This document shows, piece after piece, positions 14,557 through 23,882 of a stretch of 64,000 nucleotides of DNA. Each line of letters begins with the position of its first letter. Position 1 is the first letter of the stretch. Location: positions 186,001 through 250,000 of the forward strand of contig NZ_JONP01000005.1 in assembly GCF_000711725.1 (NCBI RefSeq), read 5' to 3'. A program made the position numbers and the translations under genes. The notes under the pieces were generated by a model that was given only the letters and a program-made list of their open reading frames with translations, was not told the origin of the DNA and did not search any database. Source of the stretch: Roseomonas aerilata DSM 19363. GTDB lineage: Bacteria > Pseudomonadota > Alphaproteobacteria > Acetobacterales > Acetobacteraceae.

Positions 14557-16322
14557 CGAACGCCGCAACGCCCCTCTGGGGACCGATCCTGCACGAAGGA
14601 GGCGCGACTTTCCGCCTTTGGGCGCCCTCCAGCGAGAGCGTCTCCTTGGAAATCGAGGGCCGCGACCCCGTCCCGATGCAACCTGCTCCCGGCGGCTGGT
14701 TCACTGCCGAGGCCCCGGCCCGCGCCGGGGACCGCTACCGCTTCCGCACCTCGCCCGACCTGCTGGTCCCCGATCCCGCCGCCCGCGCGCAGGCGGAGAG
14801 CGTGCACGGCGCCTCGGTGTTGGTGGACCACGCGGCCTACCAATGGCGCAACGAGGACTGGCGCGGCCGCCCCTGGCACGAGACGGTGCTGTATGAACTT
14901 CATGCCGGCACCTGCGGCGGCTATGCCGGCATCCGCGCCATGCTGCCCCGCCTGCGCGACCTCGGCGTGACAGCGGTGGAGCTGATGCCGCTGGCCGCTT
15001 TCCCGGGCGGACGGAACTGGGGCTATGACGGCGTGCAGCCCTTCACGCCCGATCCCTCCTACGGCACGCCGGACGAGCTGAAGGCGATGGTGGACGAGGC
15101 CCACGGCCTTGGGCTCTCCGTCTTTCTCGACTGCGTCTTCAACCATTTCGGTCCCGACGGCGCCTACCTGCACGCCTATGCGAAGGAGTTCTTCGACGAG
15201 AACATCCACACGCCCTGGGGCGCCTCGATTGACTTCGCCCGCCCCGAGGTGCGCGCCTTCTTCGAGGAATGCGCGCTGATGTGGCTGCGCGACTACCGCA
15301 TCGACGGGCTGCGGCTGGACGCCGTGCACGCCATCGCCGACCAGTCCTGGCTGGACGTGCTGGCGCGCCGCCTCCGCTCGGAGATCACGGGGCGCGAGGT
15401 CCATCTCGTGCTCGAGAACGAGGGCAATACCGCCTCGAAGCTCACGCCCGGCCTCTACGACGCCCAGTGGAACGATGACGGCCACAACACGCTCCACCCG
15501 CTCCTGACCGGCGAGAGCGAGGGCTACTACGAGGACTTCCACGGCGAGGGCGCGAAGAAACTCGCCCGGGTGCTGGCCGAGGGTTTCCTCTTCCAGGGCG
15601 AGACAATGCCACATCTCGGGCGCGGCCGCGGCGAGCCCTCCGCCCACCTGCCGCCCACCGCCTTCGTGCTCTTCCTGCAGAACCATGACCAGGTCGGCAA
15701 CCGCGCGATGGGCGAGCGCCTCTCCGCCCTTGCGGACCGCGACGCGCTGAAGGCCGCGACCGCGCTCCTTCTTCTCTGCCCGCAGATCCCGATGCTCTTC
15801 ATGGGTGAGGAATGGGGCGCGACCGCCCCTTTCCTCTTCTTCACGGGCTTCGAGGACCCCGAACTCGCAAAAGCGGTGAAGGAGGGAAGGCGCAAGGAGT
15901 TCGCGCATTTCTCCGCCTTCCAGGACGAAGCCGCGCGCGCCCGCATCCCCGACCCGAACGACCCCGGCACCTTCGAGGCCTCCCGTCCCGATCCCGTCGA
16001 GGCCGAGCGCCCGCCCCACGCCGCCATCCTCGCCCGACACAAGGCGCTGCTGGCGATCCGCCGCGCGGAGATCATCCCCCGCCTGAAGGGCGCCATGGCC
16101 GAGGGCGCGGAAGCGGTGGGCGAGGCCGCGGTCGTCGCGCGCTGGCGCATGGGCGACGGCTCGCTTCTCACCATCGCGACCAATCTCGGCGCCGATGCAG
16201 CCCATGTTAACGCGAAGGGCGCGCGAACCGTGTTCGAGAGCGCGCCCGGCGATGCGGCCTCGCTCGCCGCCGGCACGCTCCCCCCGCGCACGACCATCGC
16301 TCTCCTGGATCCCCCCGAATGA
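14553..16322 (+). CDS. treZ: Malto-oligosyltrehalose trehalohydrolase
   Basis: TreZ of 589 residues releases free trehalose from malto-oligosyltrehalose made by TreY. Visible motifs are ATFRLWAPSSESV (N-terminal CBM48-like), YELHAGTCGGYAGI, NWGYDGVQPFTPDPSYGTPD, IDGLRLDAVHAIAD (nucleophile Asp256), LVLENEGN (Glu288) and QNHDQVGNRAMGERL. The family usually reads YELHVGTFT here, so TCGG is a local variation. The ATG at 14553 overlaps the glgX stop; the stop overlaps malQ by ATGA. Confidence 0.94.
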   Translation: MTNAATPLWGPILHEGGATFRLWAPSSESVSLEIEGRDPVPMQPAPGGWFTAEAPARAGDRYRFRTSPDLLVPDPAARAQAESVHGASVLVDHAAYQWRNEDWRGRPWHETVLYELHAGTCGGYAGIRAMLPRLRDLGVTAVELMPLAAFPGGRNWGYDGVQPFTPDPSYGTPDELKAMVDEAHGLGLSVFLDCVFNHFGPDGAYLHAYAKEFFDENIHTPWGASIDFARPEVRAFFEECALMWLRDYRIDGLRLDAVHAIADQSWLDVLARRLRSEITGREVHLVLENEGNTASKLTPGLYDAQWNDDGHNTLHPLLTGESEGYYEDFHGEGAKKLARVLAEGFLFQGETMPHLGRGRGEPSAHLPPTAFVLFLQNHDQVGNRAMGERLSALADRDALKAATALLLLCPQIPMLFMGEEWGATAPFLFFTGFEDPELAKAVKEGRRKEFAHFSAFQDEAARARIPDPNDPGTFEASRPDPVEAERPPHAAILARHKALLAIRRAEIIPRLKGAMAEGAEAVGEAAVVARWRMGDGSLLTIATNLGADAAHVNAKGARTVFESAPGDAASLAAGTLPPRTTIALLDPPE

Positions 16323-18352
16323 ACGACGACGACCTTCGCGATCTCGCCCGCGACGCCGGGATTGCGGTGGAATGGCGCGACGTCAACGACAAGCAGCACG
16401 AGGTCGGGCCGGAGGCGATGCGCGCCATCCTCGCCGCCCTCGGCCTTCCCGCCGACGGCGACGCCGCGATCCGCGAGAGCCGCGAGCGCCTGCGTGAGAG
16501 CCAGCGCGGCCTGCCGCCGCTCTGCACCGCGCTCGCTGGCCGCCCCGTGCTGCTTGGCCTGCCCGGCGAGCCGGAGTTCCGCCTGCAAATGGAGAACGGC
16601 GAGACCCGCGAGGGCCGCGCCGGGCAGAGGGACGGTCTCTGCACCCTGCCCTCCGTGGAGGAACCCGGCTATCACCAGCTGGAAATCGGCGGACAGCGGA
16701 CAGTCCTCGCGGTCTGCCCGCGCCGCGGTCACGCCATCGCGCCGGGCACGCGTCCCTGGGGCCTCGCGGTGCAGCTCTACTCCCCGCGCCGCACCGGCGA
16801 TGCCGGCATCGGCGACTTCACCGGCCTCGCGCAGCTTGCCGGCAGCGCAGCGCGTCGGGGTGCGGACGCCATCGCCATCTCGCCCGTCCACGCGCAGTTC
16901 TCGGCTGACCCTGAGCGCTTCTCACCCTACGCGCCCTCCTCGCGCCTGTTCCTGAACGTGCTGCACGCCGATCCCGCGAGCCTGGGCCCTGAGGCGCTGC
17001 GGGCGGCGCTCGCGAGCACGGGCCTGGCCGACGAATTCGCGCGGCTTGAATCCCTCGACCTCGTGGACTGGCCCGCGGCCGCGCGACTGCGCCTCTCCCT
17101 CTTCCGCGCGATGTTCGACCGCTTCCCCGGCGACGCCGCCTTCGACCGCTTCCGCGAGGAGGGCGGCGAGGCGCTGGAGAGTCACGCGCGCTTCGAGGCG
17201 CTGCACGCGCATCTCTACGGCCGCGACCCCGCCCTCTGGCACTGGAAGGACTGGCCGGAGGAGTACCGCCGCCCGCAGGCCCCGGGCGTGGAGCGCTTCG
17301 CCGGGGAGCATGCGAAGGAGGTCACCTTCCACGCCTTCCTGCAGTGGATCGCGGATTGCGGCCTCGGCGCCGCGCAATCGGCCTTCAAGGATGCCGGCGC
17401 GAAGATCGGCCTCATTGCGGACCTCGCGGTCGGCACGGATGGCGGCGGCAGCCACGGCTGGTCGCGCCAGGGGCAGATCCTCTCCGGCGTCGGCGTCGGC
17501 GCGCCGCCCGACATCTTCTCGCCCCTCGGCCAGTCCTGGGGCATCTCCGCCTTCTCGCCGCGCGGGCTGCGCGACAACGGCTACACCGCCTTCCTCGAGA
17601 TGCTGCGCGCTGCCATGCGCCACGCGGGCGGCGTGCGGATCGACCACGCCATGGGCCTCGCCCGCCTTTGGCTCGTTCCCCAGGGCGGGGACGCGTCGGA
17701 GGGCGCCTATCTCCACTTCCCCGTGGAGGACATGATGCGCCTCGTCTCGCTCGAATCGCAGCGCCACGAGGCGATCGTCGTCGGCGAGGACCTTGGCACG
17801 CTGCCGGAGGGCTTCCGCGACCGCCTGGACGAGACCGGCGTGATGGGCCTGCGCGTCCTCTACTTCGAGCAGGCGAAGGACCGCAGCTTCACGCCGCCCA
17901 CCACCTGGTCGCCCGGCGCCGTCGCTGTCACCACCACGCACGACCTGCCGACCGTCGCCGGTTGGTGGCGCGGGCGCGACATCGACTGGCGCGTGAAGCT
18001 CGGCCTGCTGGGTGAGGGCGCAGACGGCGCGCCCCAATACGCCGAGCGCGCCGAGGACCGCACCCGCCTCTGGGACGCCATGTGCGAGAGCGGCGCGGCC
18101 GAAGGGCCGGCGCCCGCCGAGAACGACGGCGCGGAGGTCGCGACGGCCGCCGCCCGGCACGTCGCCTCCGCCGCCTGCGCCCTCGCCCTGCTGCCGCTGG
18201 AGGACGCGCTGGCGCTGGAGGAGGCGCCGAACCTGCCCGGCACCACTGGCGACCACCCGAACTGGCGCCGCCGCCTGCCCGGCGAGGCCGCGACCCTGCT
18301 CGACGAGCACGACACCGCCGCGCGTATCGCCTCCTTCGCCCAATTCCGATGA
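16319..18352 (+). CDS. malQ: 4-alpha-glucanotransferase
   Basis: MalQ of 677 residues (GH77). It disproportionates short maltodextrins so that glucans too short for TreY or GlgE can be re-lengthened. Motifs: RTGDAGIGDFTGLAQLA, VHAQFSADPERFSPYAPSSR, VRIDHAMGLARLWLVP (Asp442), VVGEDLGTLPEGFR (Glu490) and TTHDLPTVAGWWRGRD. The ATG overlaps the treZ stop and treY begins 13 bases after the stop. Confidence 0.94.
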   Translation: MNDDDLRDLARDAGIAVEWRDVNDKQHEVGPEAMRAILAALGLPADGDAAIRESRERLRESQRGLPPLCTALAGRPVLLGLPGEPEFRLQMENGETREGRAGQRDGLCTLPSVEEPGYHQLEIGGQRTVLAVCPRRGHAIAPGTRPWGLAVQLYSPRRTGDAGIGDFTGLAQLAGSAARRGADAIAISPVHAQFSADPERFSPYAPSSRLFLNVLHADPASLGPEALRAALASTGLADEFARLESLDLVDWPAAARLRLSLFRAMFDRFPGDAAFDRFREEGGEALESHARFEALHAHLYGRDPALWHWKDWPEEYRRPQAPGVERFAGEHAKEVTFHAFLQWIADCGLGAAQSAFKDAGAKIGLIADLAVGTDGGGSHGWSRQGQILSGVGVGAPPDIFSPLGQSWGISAFSPRGLRDNGYTAFLEMLRAAMRHAGGVRIDHAMGLARLWLVPQGGDASEGAYLHFPVEDMMRLVSLESQRHEAIVVGEDLGTLPEGFRDRLDETGVMGLRVLYFEQAKDRSFTPPTTWSPGAVAVTTTHDLPTVAGWWRGRDIDWRVKLGLLGEGADGAPQYAERAEDRTRLWDAMCESGAAEGPAPAENDGAEVATAAARHVASAACALALLPLEDALALEEAPNLPGTTGDHPNWRRRLPGEAATLLDEHDTAARIASFAQFR

Positions 18353-18365
18353 AAGTGGCCCGCTG

Positions 18366-21164
18366 ATGCCCGCTCCCGCCACGCCGCGCGCCACCGCCCG
18401 GCTGCAGTTCCACAAGGACTTCCCGCTCGACGCGGCCGTGCCGCTGGTTCCCTATTTCGCGAAGCTGGGCATCAGCCACCTCTACGCCTCGCCCATCCTC
18501 AAGGCGCGGCCCGGCTCCACCCACGGCTACGACATCGTGGATCCGAACCGCATCAACCCCGAGCTGGGCGGGGAGGAGGCGCTGGAACGCCTCGTCGCGG
18601 CACTCCGCGCCCATGACATGGGCCTCATCCTCGACATCGTGCCCAACCACATGGGCGTCGGCGGCGCCGATAACGGCTGGTGGCTCGACGTGCTCGAATG
18701 GGGTCCGCAATCGCCCTTCGCGATGTTCTTCGACATCGACTGGAACCCGCCGGACCCGGACCTGACGAACCGCATGCTCGCGCCCTTCCTCGGCGCGCCC
18801 TACGGCACCGTCCTCGAATCCGGCGACCTTGCGCTGCATTTCGAGCCCGAGAGCGGCAAGATCTACGCGGAATACTTCGAGCACCGCTTCCCCATCGCGC
18901 CGCCCACCTACGCGATGCTCCTGTCGGCCACCGGCGAGCCGATGCTGACCGGCCTCGCCCAGACCTTCCGCGCCCTCTCCGCCAGCGATGATCCGGAGGC
19001 CGCGCGCGCCGCGGCGAGCCTCGCGCTCGACATGCTCGCGCGCCATGCCGGAACGCCGGAGGGCCGCGCGCAGATCGACGCCGTCATCGCCGCACACGAT
19101 CCGAAGGATGAGGAAGGCCGCGCCCGCCTGCACGCCCTGCTGGAGGCGCAGCACTACCGCCTCGCCTGGTGGCGCGCCGCGACGGACGAGATCAACTGGC
19201 GCCGCTTCTTCGACGTCACCTCCCTCGGCGGCCTCCAGGTCGAGCGCCCGCCCGTCTTCGAGGCGACGCACGCCCTCATCCTGAAGCTCTACGAGGATGG
19301 CCTCATCGACGGCGTGCGCGTGGACCACGTGGACGGCTTGGCCGATCCCCGCGGCTACTGCCGCAAGCTCCGCCGCCGCCTGCAGGCGCTCGAATCCCAC
19401 AGGCCCGAGAGCGTGCCGCACGGCGAGCCGCTGCTGCTCATCGAGAAGATCCTCGCACCCCACGAGAAGCTGCGGCGCGACTGGATGGTGGACGGCACGA
19501 CCGGCTACAACTTCATGGACGAGGTCTCCGCCGTCCTGCACGACCCCGAGGGCGCCGATCCTCTCGCCGCTCTCTGGCACGACCAGACCGGCCGCCCGGC
19601 CGATTTTGGGGAGGAAGCGCGCGAGGCCCGGCGGCAGATCCTGCGCTACAATCTGGCCAGCGAACTCAACGGCACCGCGGCCGCGCTCCGCCGCATCGCT
19701 GCCCGCGACCTCAAGACCCGCGACTTCACGCCGACGGCCATCAGCCGCGCGCTGACGGAGGTGCTGGTGCACTTCCCGGCCTACCGCTCCTATGTCGGCA
19801 TTGCTGGGCGCAACGAGGCCGACCGCCGGTTGCTCGACTGGGCCATGGCCGGCGCCCGGCGCACCGTGCGCGCCACCGAGCGCCCGCTGCTCGACCTGCT
19901 GGATTCCTGGCTCGGCGGCGACCCGCCGCGCCACCTGCCGCACGCGCAGCGCCGGGAGCGGCTGCGCGCCGCCGTGCGCTTCCAGCAGCTCTCGGCCCCT
20001 GTCGCTGCGAAGTCCGTGGAGGACACGGCCTTCTACCGCTACGGCCGCCTCATCTCGCGTAACGAGGTCGGCTCCGAGCCTTCGCATTTCGCGATCACCC
20101 CCGCCGCCTTCCACGCCACCTGCCGCGAGCGCGCGAAATTCTTCCCGCGCGAGCTGCTGGCGACGGCCACCCACGACCACAAGCGCGGCGAGGATACCCG
20201 CGCTCGCCTGGCCGTCCTCTCCGAGATCCCGGACGAATGGGCCGCGACGCTCACGCGCTGGACGCGGCTGAACACGGTGCTGAAGAAGGAGGTGGACGGC
20301 GAGCCCGCGCCCGACGCCACCGACGAGATCATGCTCTACCAGTCGCTCATCGGCGCCTGGCCTCTCGACCTCGACCCCGCGGATGAGGAAGGCGTGGCGG
20401 CCCTCGTGAAGCGCCTCGCCGCCTGGCAGGAGAAGGCGCTGCGCGAGGGCAAGCGCCGCTCCGAATGGGCCGTGCCGAACGAGCCCTACGAGGCCGCCTG
20501 CCGGGACTTCATCACGGCCATGCTGGCGATGGATCGCCCGTCGCGCCTGCGGGAGGAGGTGGCCGCCCTCGTCGCGCGCCTCTCACCCGCCGGCGCCGCG
20601 AACGGCCTTGCCCAGACGCTTATCCGCTGCACCGCGCCGGGCATCCCCGACCTCTACCAGGGCACGGAGTTCTGGGACTTCTCCCTCGTGGACCCCGACA
20701 ACCGCCGCCCCGTGGATTTCCCGGCGCGCGAGGCCGCGCTGAATGCGGACGAGGCGCCTGCCGACCTCCTCTCCCATTGGAAGGACGGGCGGGTGAAGGC
20801 TGCGGTCATCGCCCGGACTCTCGCGCTGCGCGCCCGCCAGCCGGCTCTCTTCGCGACGGGCGAGTACATCCCGCTGGAGGCCCAGGGGCCGCTCGCGGCC
20901 CACGTGCTCGCCTTTGCCCGGCGCGAGGGCGAGGCGGCCTGCATCACGGTTGTCACCCGCCTGCCCGTGAAGCTGCTGGGGGAGGGAGGGCTGCCGCTCG
21001 TCCCGGACGAAGCCTGGGCGGAGACCTCGCTTGCCCTTCCGCCCGCCCTGGCCAGCCTTCGCTTCCGCGATGCGCTGGGTGGGGATGCGGTGCCGGAAGG
21101 CACATCCCTGCCTCTCGGGGTGCTGTTGGGCCGGTTGCCGGTGGCGCTGCTCGAAGCGGGGTAA
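18366..21164 (+). CDS. treY: Malto-oligosyltrehalose synthase
   Basis: TreY of 932 residues turns the reducing end of a maltodextrin into an alpha,alpha-1,1-linked trehalose cap. The N-terminus ATARLQFHKDFPLDAAVPLVPYFAKLG, the motif ISHLYASPILKARPGSTHGYD, DIVPNHMGVG, GVRVDHVDGLADPRGY and DGTTGYNFMDEV are characteristic. The start at 18366 fits the family N-terminus; an upstream extension would only run inside malQ. It closes the operon; 54 bases separate it from the HWE kinase, so some read-through is possible. Confidence 0.95.
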   Translation: MPAPATPRATARLQFHKDFPLDAAVPLVPYFAKLGISHLYASPILKARPGSTHGYDIVDPNRINPELGGEEALERLVAALRAHDMGLILDIVPNHMGVGGADNGWWLDVLEWGPQSPFAMFFDIDWNPPDPDLTNRMLAPFLGAPYGTVLESGDLALHFEPESGKIYAEYFEHRFPIAPPTYAMLLSATGEPMLTGLAQTFRALSASDDPEAARAAASLALDMLARHAGTPEGRAQIDAVIAAHDPKDEEGRARLHALLEAQHYRLAWWRAATDEINWRRFFDVTSLGGLQVERPPVFEATHALILKLYEDGLIDGVRVDHVDGLADPRGYCRKLRRRLQALESHRPESVPHGEPLLLIEKILAPHEKLRRDWMVDGTTGYNFMDEVSAVLHDPEGADPLAALWHDQTGRPADFGEEAREARRQILRYNLASELNGTAAALRRIAARDLKTRDFTPTAISRALTEVLVHFPAYRSYVGIAGRNEADRRLLDWAMAGARRTVRATERPLLDLLDSWLGGDPPRHLPHAQRRERLRAAVRFQQLSAPVAAKSVEDTAFYRYGRLISRNEVGSEPSHFAITPAAFHATCRERAKFFPRELLATATHDHKRGEDTRARLAVLSEIPDEWAATLTRWTRLNTVLKKEVDGEPAPDATDEIMLYQSLIGAWPLDLDPADEEGVAALVKRLAAWQEKALREGKRRSEWAVPNEPYEAACRDFITAMLAMDRPSRLREEVAALVARLSPAGAANGLAQTLIRCTAPGIPDLYQGTEFWDFSLVDPDNRRPVDFPAREAALNADEAPADLLSHWKDGRVKAAVIARTLALRARQPALFATGEYIPLEAQGPLAAHVLAFARREGEAACITVVTRLPVKLLGEGGLPLVPDEAWAETSLALPPALASLRFRDALGGDAVPEGTSLPLGVLLGRLPVALLEAG

Positions 21165-21218
21165 ACGCCGCTCGCGCGGTGGTGTGGAAGCGCGTGTCGT
21201 GGCACAAGCCTGGGTTAC

Positions 21219-22721
21219 ATGCGCCCCGGATCATCCGTGCCATCTGACACGCCTGCTGCCCGCCCCAGTTGGGCCGAGCAGAGACTGGCCCTCGCGCTCG
21301 AGGCCTCCGGCATCGCGGGTGCCTGGGACTGGGATGCCGGCACCGGCCTCATCCACGCCGATGCCCGCGCCTGCACCCTGCACGGCATGGATCCCGCCCT
21401 CGGGGAGCGTGGCGCGACGGGGCCGGAGCTGCTGGCCCATGTGGTGCCCGAGGACCGGCCCGCCCTCGACCGCGCGCTCGTCGCGGCCCTGGCCGGGCGG
21501 GCGCCGCTCAACCATGCCTACCGGACCTGGCCGCCGGGCGGGGACGTCACCTGGGTGCAGCTGCGTGGCCGCGTGCTGCGGGACGCTGGCGGGCGGGCCA
21601 GCCGTCTGGCCGGCGTCGCGCTCGACATCTCCGAGGGGAAGGAAACGGAGGCGGCGCTGCGCGAGAGCGACGCCCGCTTCCGGGCTATCGCCGACACCCT
21701 GCCGCAGATGGTCTGGTCAACCCTTTCCAACGGCCACCATGACTACTTCAACCGCCGCTGGTACGAGGTCACCGGCCTGCCACCCGGCGAGAGCGAGGGG
21801 GAGGGCTGGTCCACCATCGTTCACCCGGAGGACCGTGCCCATACCTGGGATCGCTGGCGCCACTCGCTCCTCAGCGGCGAGCCCTACGAGGTCGAGTACC
21901 GCCTGCGCCTCGCCGACGGCAGTTGGCGCTGGTTCCTCGGCCGCGCCGTGCCGGTGCGCGACGCGCTTGGGCGGGTCAGCCGCTGGTTCGGCACCTGCAC
22001 CGACATCCAGGAGATGCGCCGCGCCGCGGAGGAGCGGGAGATGCTCAGCCACGAGCTGAGCCACCGTATCAAGAACATCTTCGCCGTGATCCTCTCGCTC
22101 ACCTCGCTCTCCGCTCGCGGCCATCCCGAGGCCACGCGCTTCGCGGCGGATCTGCGCGGGCGGATCGGGGCCCTGGCGCGGGCGCATGAGTTCGCGCGCC
22201 CGCACAGCGAGTCCAGCCGGCCCGTCATCGGCCCGACGACGCTCTTCTCCTTCCTGCGGGACCTGCTGTCGCCCTATGCCACCGCGCCCGGCGAACCGGC
22301 CCAAGCCTCTCCGAGCCCGGCCGATGGAGCGGCCGAGGAGGCAACCAACCGTATCCTCATCGAGGGCACCGACCAGACCTTCGACGACGCGGCCGCGACC
22401 CCGCTCGCGCTGCTCTTCCACGAGCTGGCGACGAATGCCGCGAAATACGGCGCGCTCTCGGTTCCGGGGGGCCGGATCCTCCTCCGCTTCTCGACGGAAG
22501 CGGGGCCGGGCGGGGAGGAACGCATCAGGGTGCGCTGGCAGGAGACCGGCGGTCCCCCCGTGCCCGGCCCGCCGGAGCGGGAGGGCTTCGGCAGCCGCCT
22601 CGCGACTCTCAGCGTCGAAGGCCAGCTCGGCGGCAAGGTGGTCCGCCACTGGCAGCCCGGCGGGCTGGAGCTGGAAGCCTGGCTACCGGTCGCGGCACTC
22701 CACCGCCGTACGGCCCAGTAG
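21219..22721 (+). CDS. PAS-containing HWE-family sensor histidine kinase
   Basis: A 500-residue soluble kinase with two PAS domains (about residues 20-130 and 145-265; YFNRRWYEVTGLP and IVHPEDRAHTWDRW are typical) and a C-terminal HWE/HisKA_2 core: MLSHELSHRIKNIFAVI carries the phospho-acceptor His, and LALLFHELATNAAKYGALS is the HWE N-box. These kinases often signal to PhyR-type or stand-alone receivers. A stand-alone receiver is encoded convergently and overlaps the last 39 bases, making it the obvious candidate partner. No membrane segment is visible. Confidence 0.9.
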   Translation: MRPGSSVPSDTPAARPSWAEQRLALALEASGIAGAWDWDAGTGLIHADARACTLHGMDPALGERGATGPELLAHVVPEDRPALDRALVAALAGRAPLNHAYRTWPPGGDVTWVQLRGRVLRDAGGRASRLAGVALDISEGKETEAALRESDARFRAIADTLPQMVWSTLSNGHHDYFNRRWYEVTGLPPGESEGEGWSTIVHPEDRAHTWDRWRHSLLSGEPYEVEYRLRLADGSWRWFLGRAVPVRDALGRVSRWFGTCTDIQEMRRAAEEREMLSHELSHRIKNIFAVILSLTSLSARGHPEATRFAADLRGRIGALARAHEFARPHSESSRPVIGPTTLFSFLRDLLSPYATAPGEPAQASPSPADGAAEEATNRILIEGTDQTFDDAAATPLALLFHELATNAAKYGALSVPGGRILLRFSTEAGPGGEERIRVRWQETGGPPVPGPPEREGFGSRLATLSVEGQLGGKVVRHWQPGGLELEAWLPVAALHRRTAQ

Positions 22722-23111
22722 GCGGAGGTCCTCGGGCGGGCGGGCGCATCTGCCCTCCCGCAGGGAGACGGCAAAGCGGAGCGTGGCGGCCAGGGCAGCG
22801 TCGCTAAAGGGCTTGGGCAGGATGCCCACCGGCCCGGCGCAGCCCTGCGGCACCTGTCCGGGATTGGCGGTCAGATAGATCACTGTCGCCCCGCAGTCCC
22901 GTGCCAGCGTCTCGCCGAGGGAGGGGCCGGTCGGGCCATCGCGCAGGTTCAGGTCCACGAGGGCAATGTCCAGGCCGTCCCGCGCGGAGAGAAGCGCTTC
23001 GGCCGAATCCCCGGCGGTCGCGACGACCTCATGGCCCATGTCCTCCAGGGCCGAGGCCAGATCGAGAGCGATCAGGACCTCGTCCTCGACGATCAGGACA
23101 CGCTGGGACAT
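22683..23111 (-). CDS. Single-domain response regulator
   Basis: A 142-residue stand-alone CheY-like receiver: RVLIVEDEVLIALDLA, phospho-acceptor in ALVDLNLRDG, the conserved Thr in IYLTANPG and Lys in ILPKPF. There is no output domain. The start MSQRVLIVED was chosen over an upstream in-frame start because the receiver fold begins at once. Its 3' end overlaps the convergent HWE kinase (22683-22721), so the last 13 residues of both proteins are encoded by the same bases. It most likely takes phosphate from that kinase (inference). Confidence 0.88.
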   Translation of the reverse strand: MSQRVLIVEDEVLIALDLASALEDMGHEVVATAGDSAEALLSARDGLDIALVDLNLRDGPTGPSLGETLARDCGATVIYLTANPGQVPQGCAGPVGILPKPFSDAALAATLRFAVSLREGRCARPPEDLRLLGRTAVECRDR

Positions 23112-23225
23112 GGTGAAACCATTCACACCGGAGGCGCTACGAAGGCGCTGACAGGGAGGAAACCAGCCCATGACAGCAGGGTTGCAGCCGCGCGGCGATT
23201 TACCGGAACCGTGCCCCGCCGCCTC

Positions 23226-23882
23226 TCAGGGAAGCAGGCGCTGGAGCGTGACCTCGCGCTCCTCGCTGTCCTCCAGTTCGCGCGTGACGGGCACGCGATA
23301 ATGCGCCACCGGCTCCAGCCGGTCCCGCGGAGCATAGGCGCGGCCGGGATCGGCGAGGATGACGGTGGCGCCCGCGCCCGCCATGCCACGCAGCCAGGGC
23401 AGGATATGGCGTGTCATCGGCGCCTCGTAGCAAACGTCGCCCGCCAGGATGACCTCCCAGCGGCAGGCGCTGCCCACGACATCCCCGGGCGCCTCGGCCA
23501 CCGCCACGCCGCTCAGCGCGGCGTTCAGTCGGATGGCGGCATGGGCCAGGGGATCGATCTCCGCCGCCTCCACGGCCGCCGCGCCCGAGAGCGCCGCGGC
23601 AATCGCCGCCAGGCCGCCGCCGGCCGCGAAATCAAGCACCCGGCGCGCCGCGACGCGGGCGGGATCGTCGAGCACCCAGCGCGCCAGCGCCTGGCTGCCC
23701 GGCCAGGCGAAGGCCCAGAAGGGCGGCTCGATGTCCCGCTCGCCCAGCCACTCCTCGGTTGCCTGCCAGAGGGGCGTCAGCTCGGTCGCGAGGTGGAGCG
23801 GGATCTCCGGTACCAGCGGTGCGCGGGCGATGGCCGTATGGGCGGCGACAAAGGCCTCGGGCGAGGACCCGCCCCCGCTCAC
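23226..23882 (-). CDS. ETF-beta-lysine-methyltransferase-like SAM enzyme
   Basis: A 218-residue class I SAM-dependent methyltransferase. The signature EPPFWAFAWPGSQALARW closely recalls the METTL20/ETFBKMT family (PYWAxxWPGGQALxRY), followed by the SAM-binding loop VLDFAAGGGLAAIAA and AEIDPLA. In eukaryotes and Agrobacterium this family methylates lysines of the electron-transfer flavoprotein beta subunit; the family is often annotated as nicotinamide N-methyltransferase-like. The GTG at 23882 overlaps the ubiA stop (GTGA), so the two are cotranscribed. The link to ETF is inference from the motif; an ETF-QO gene is encoded 18 kb away. Confidence 0.72.
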   Translation of the reverse strand: MSGGGSSPEAFVAAHTAIARAPLVPEIPLHLATELTPLWQATEEWLGERDIEPPFWAFAWPGSQALARWVLDDPARVAARRVLDFAAGGGLAAIAAALSGAAAVEAAEIDPLAHAAIRLNAALSGVAVAEAPGDVVGSACRWEVILAGDVCYEAPMTRHILPWLRGMAGAGATVILADPGRAYAPRDRLEPVAHYRVPVTRELEDSEEREVTLQRLLP

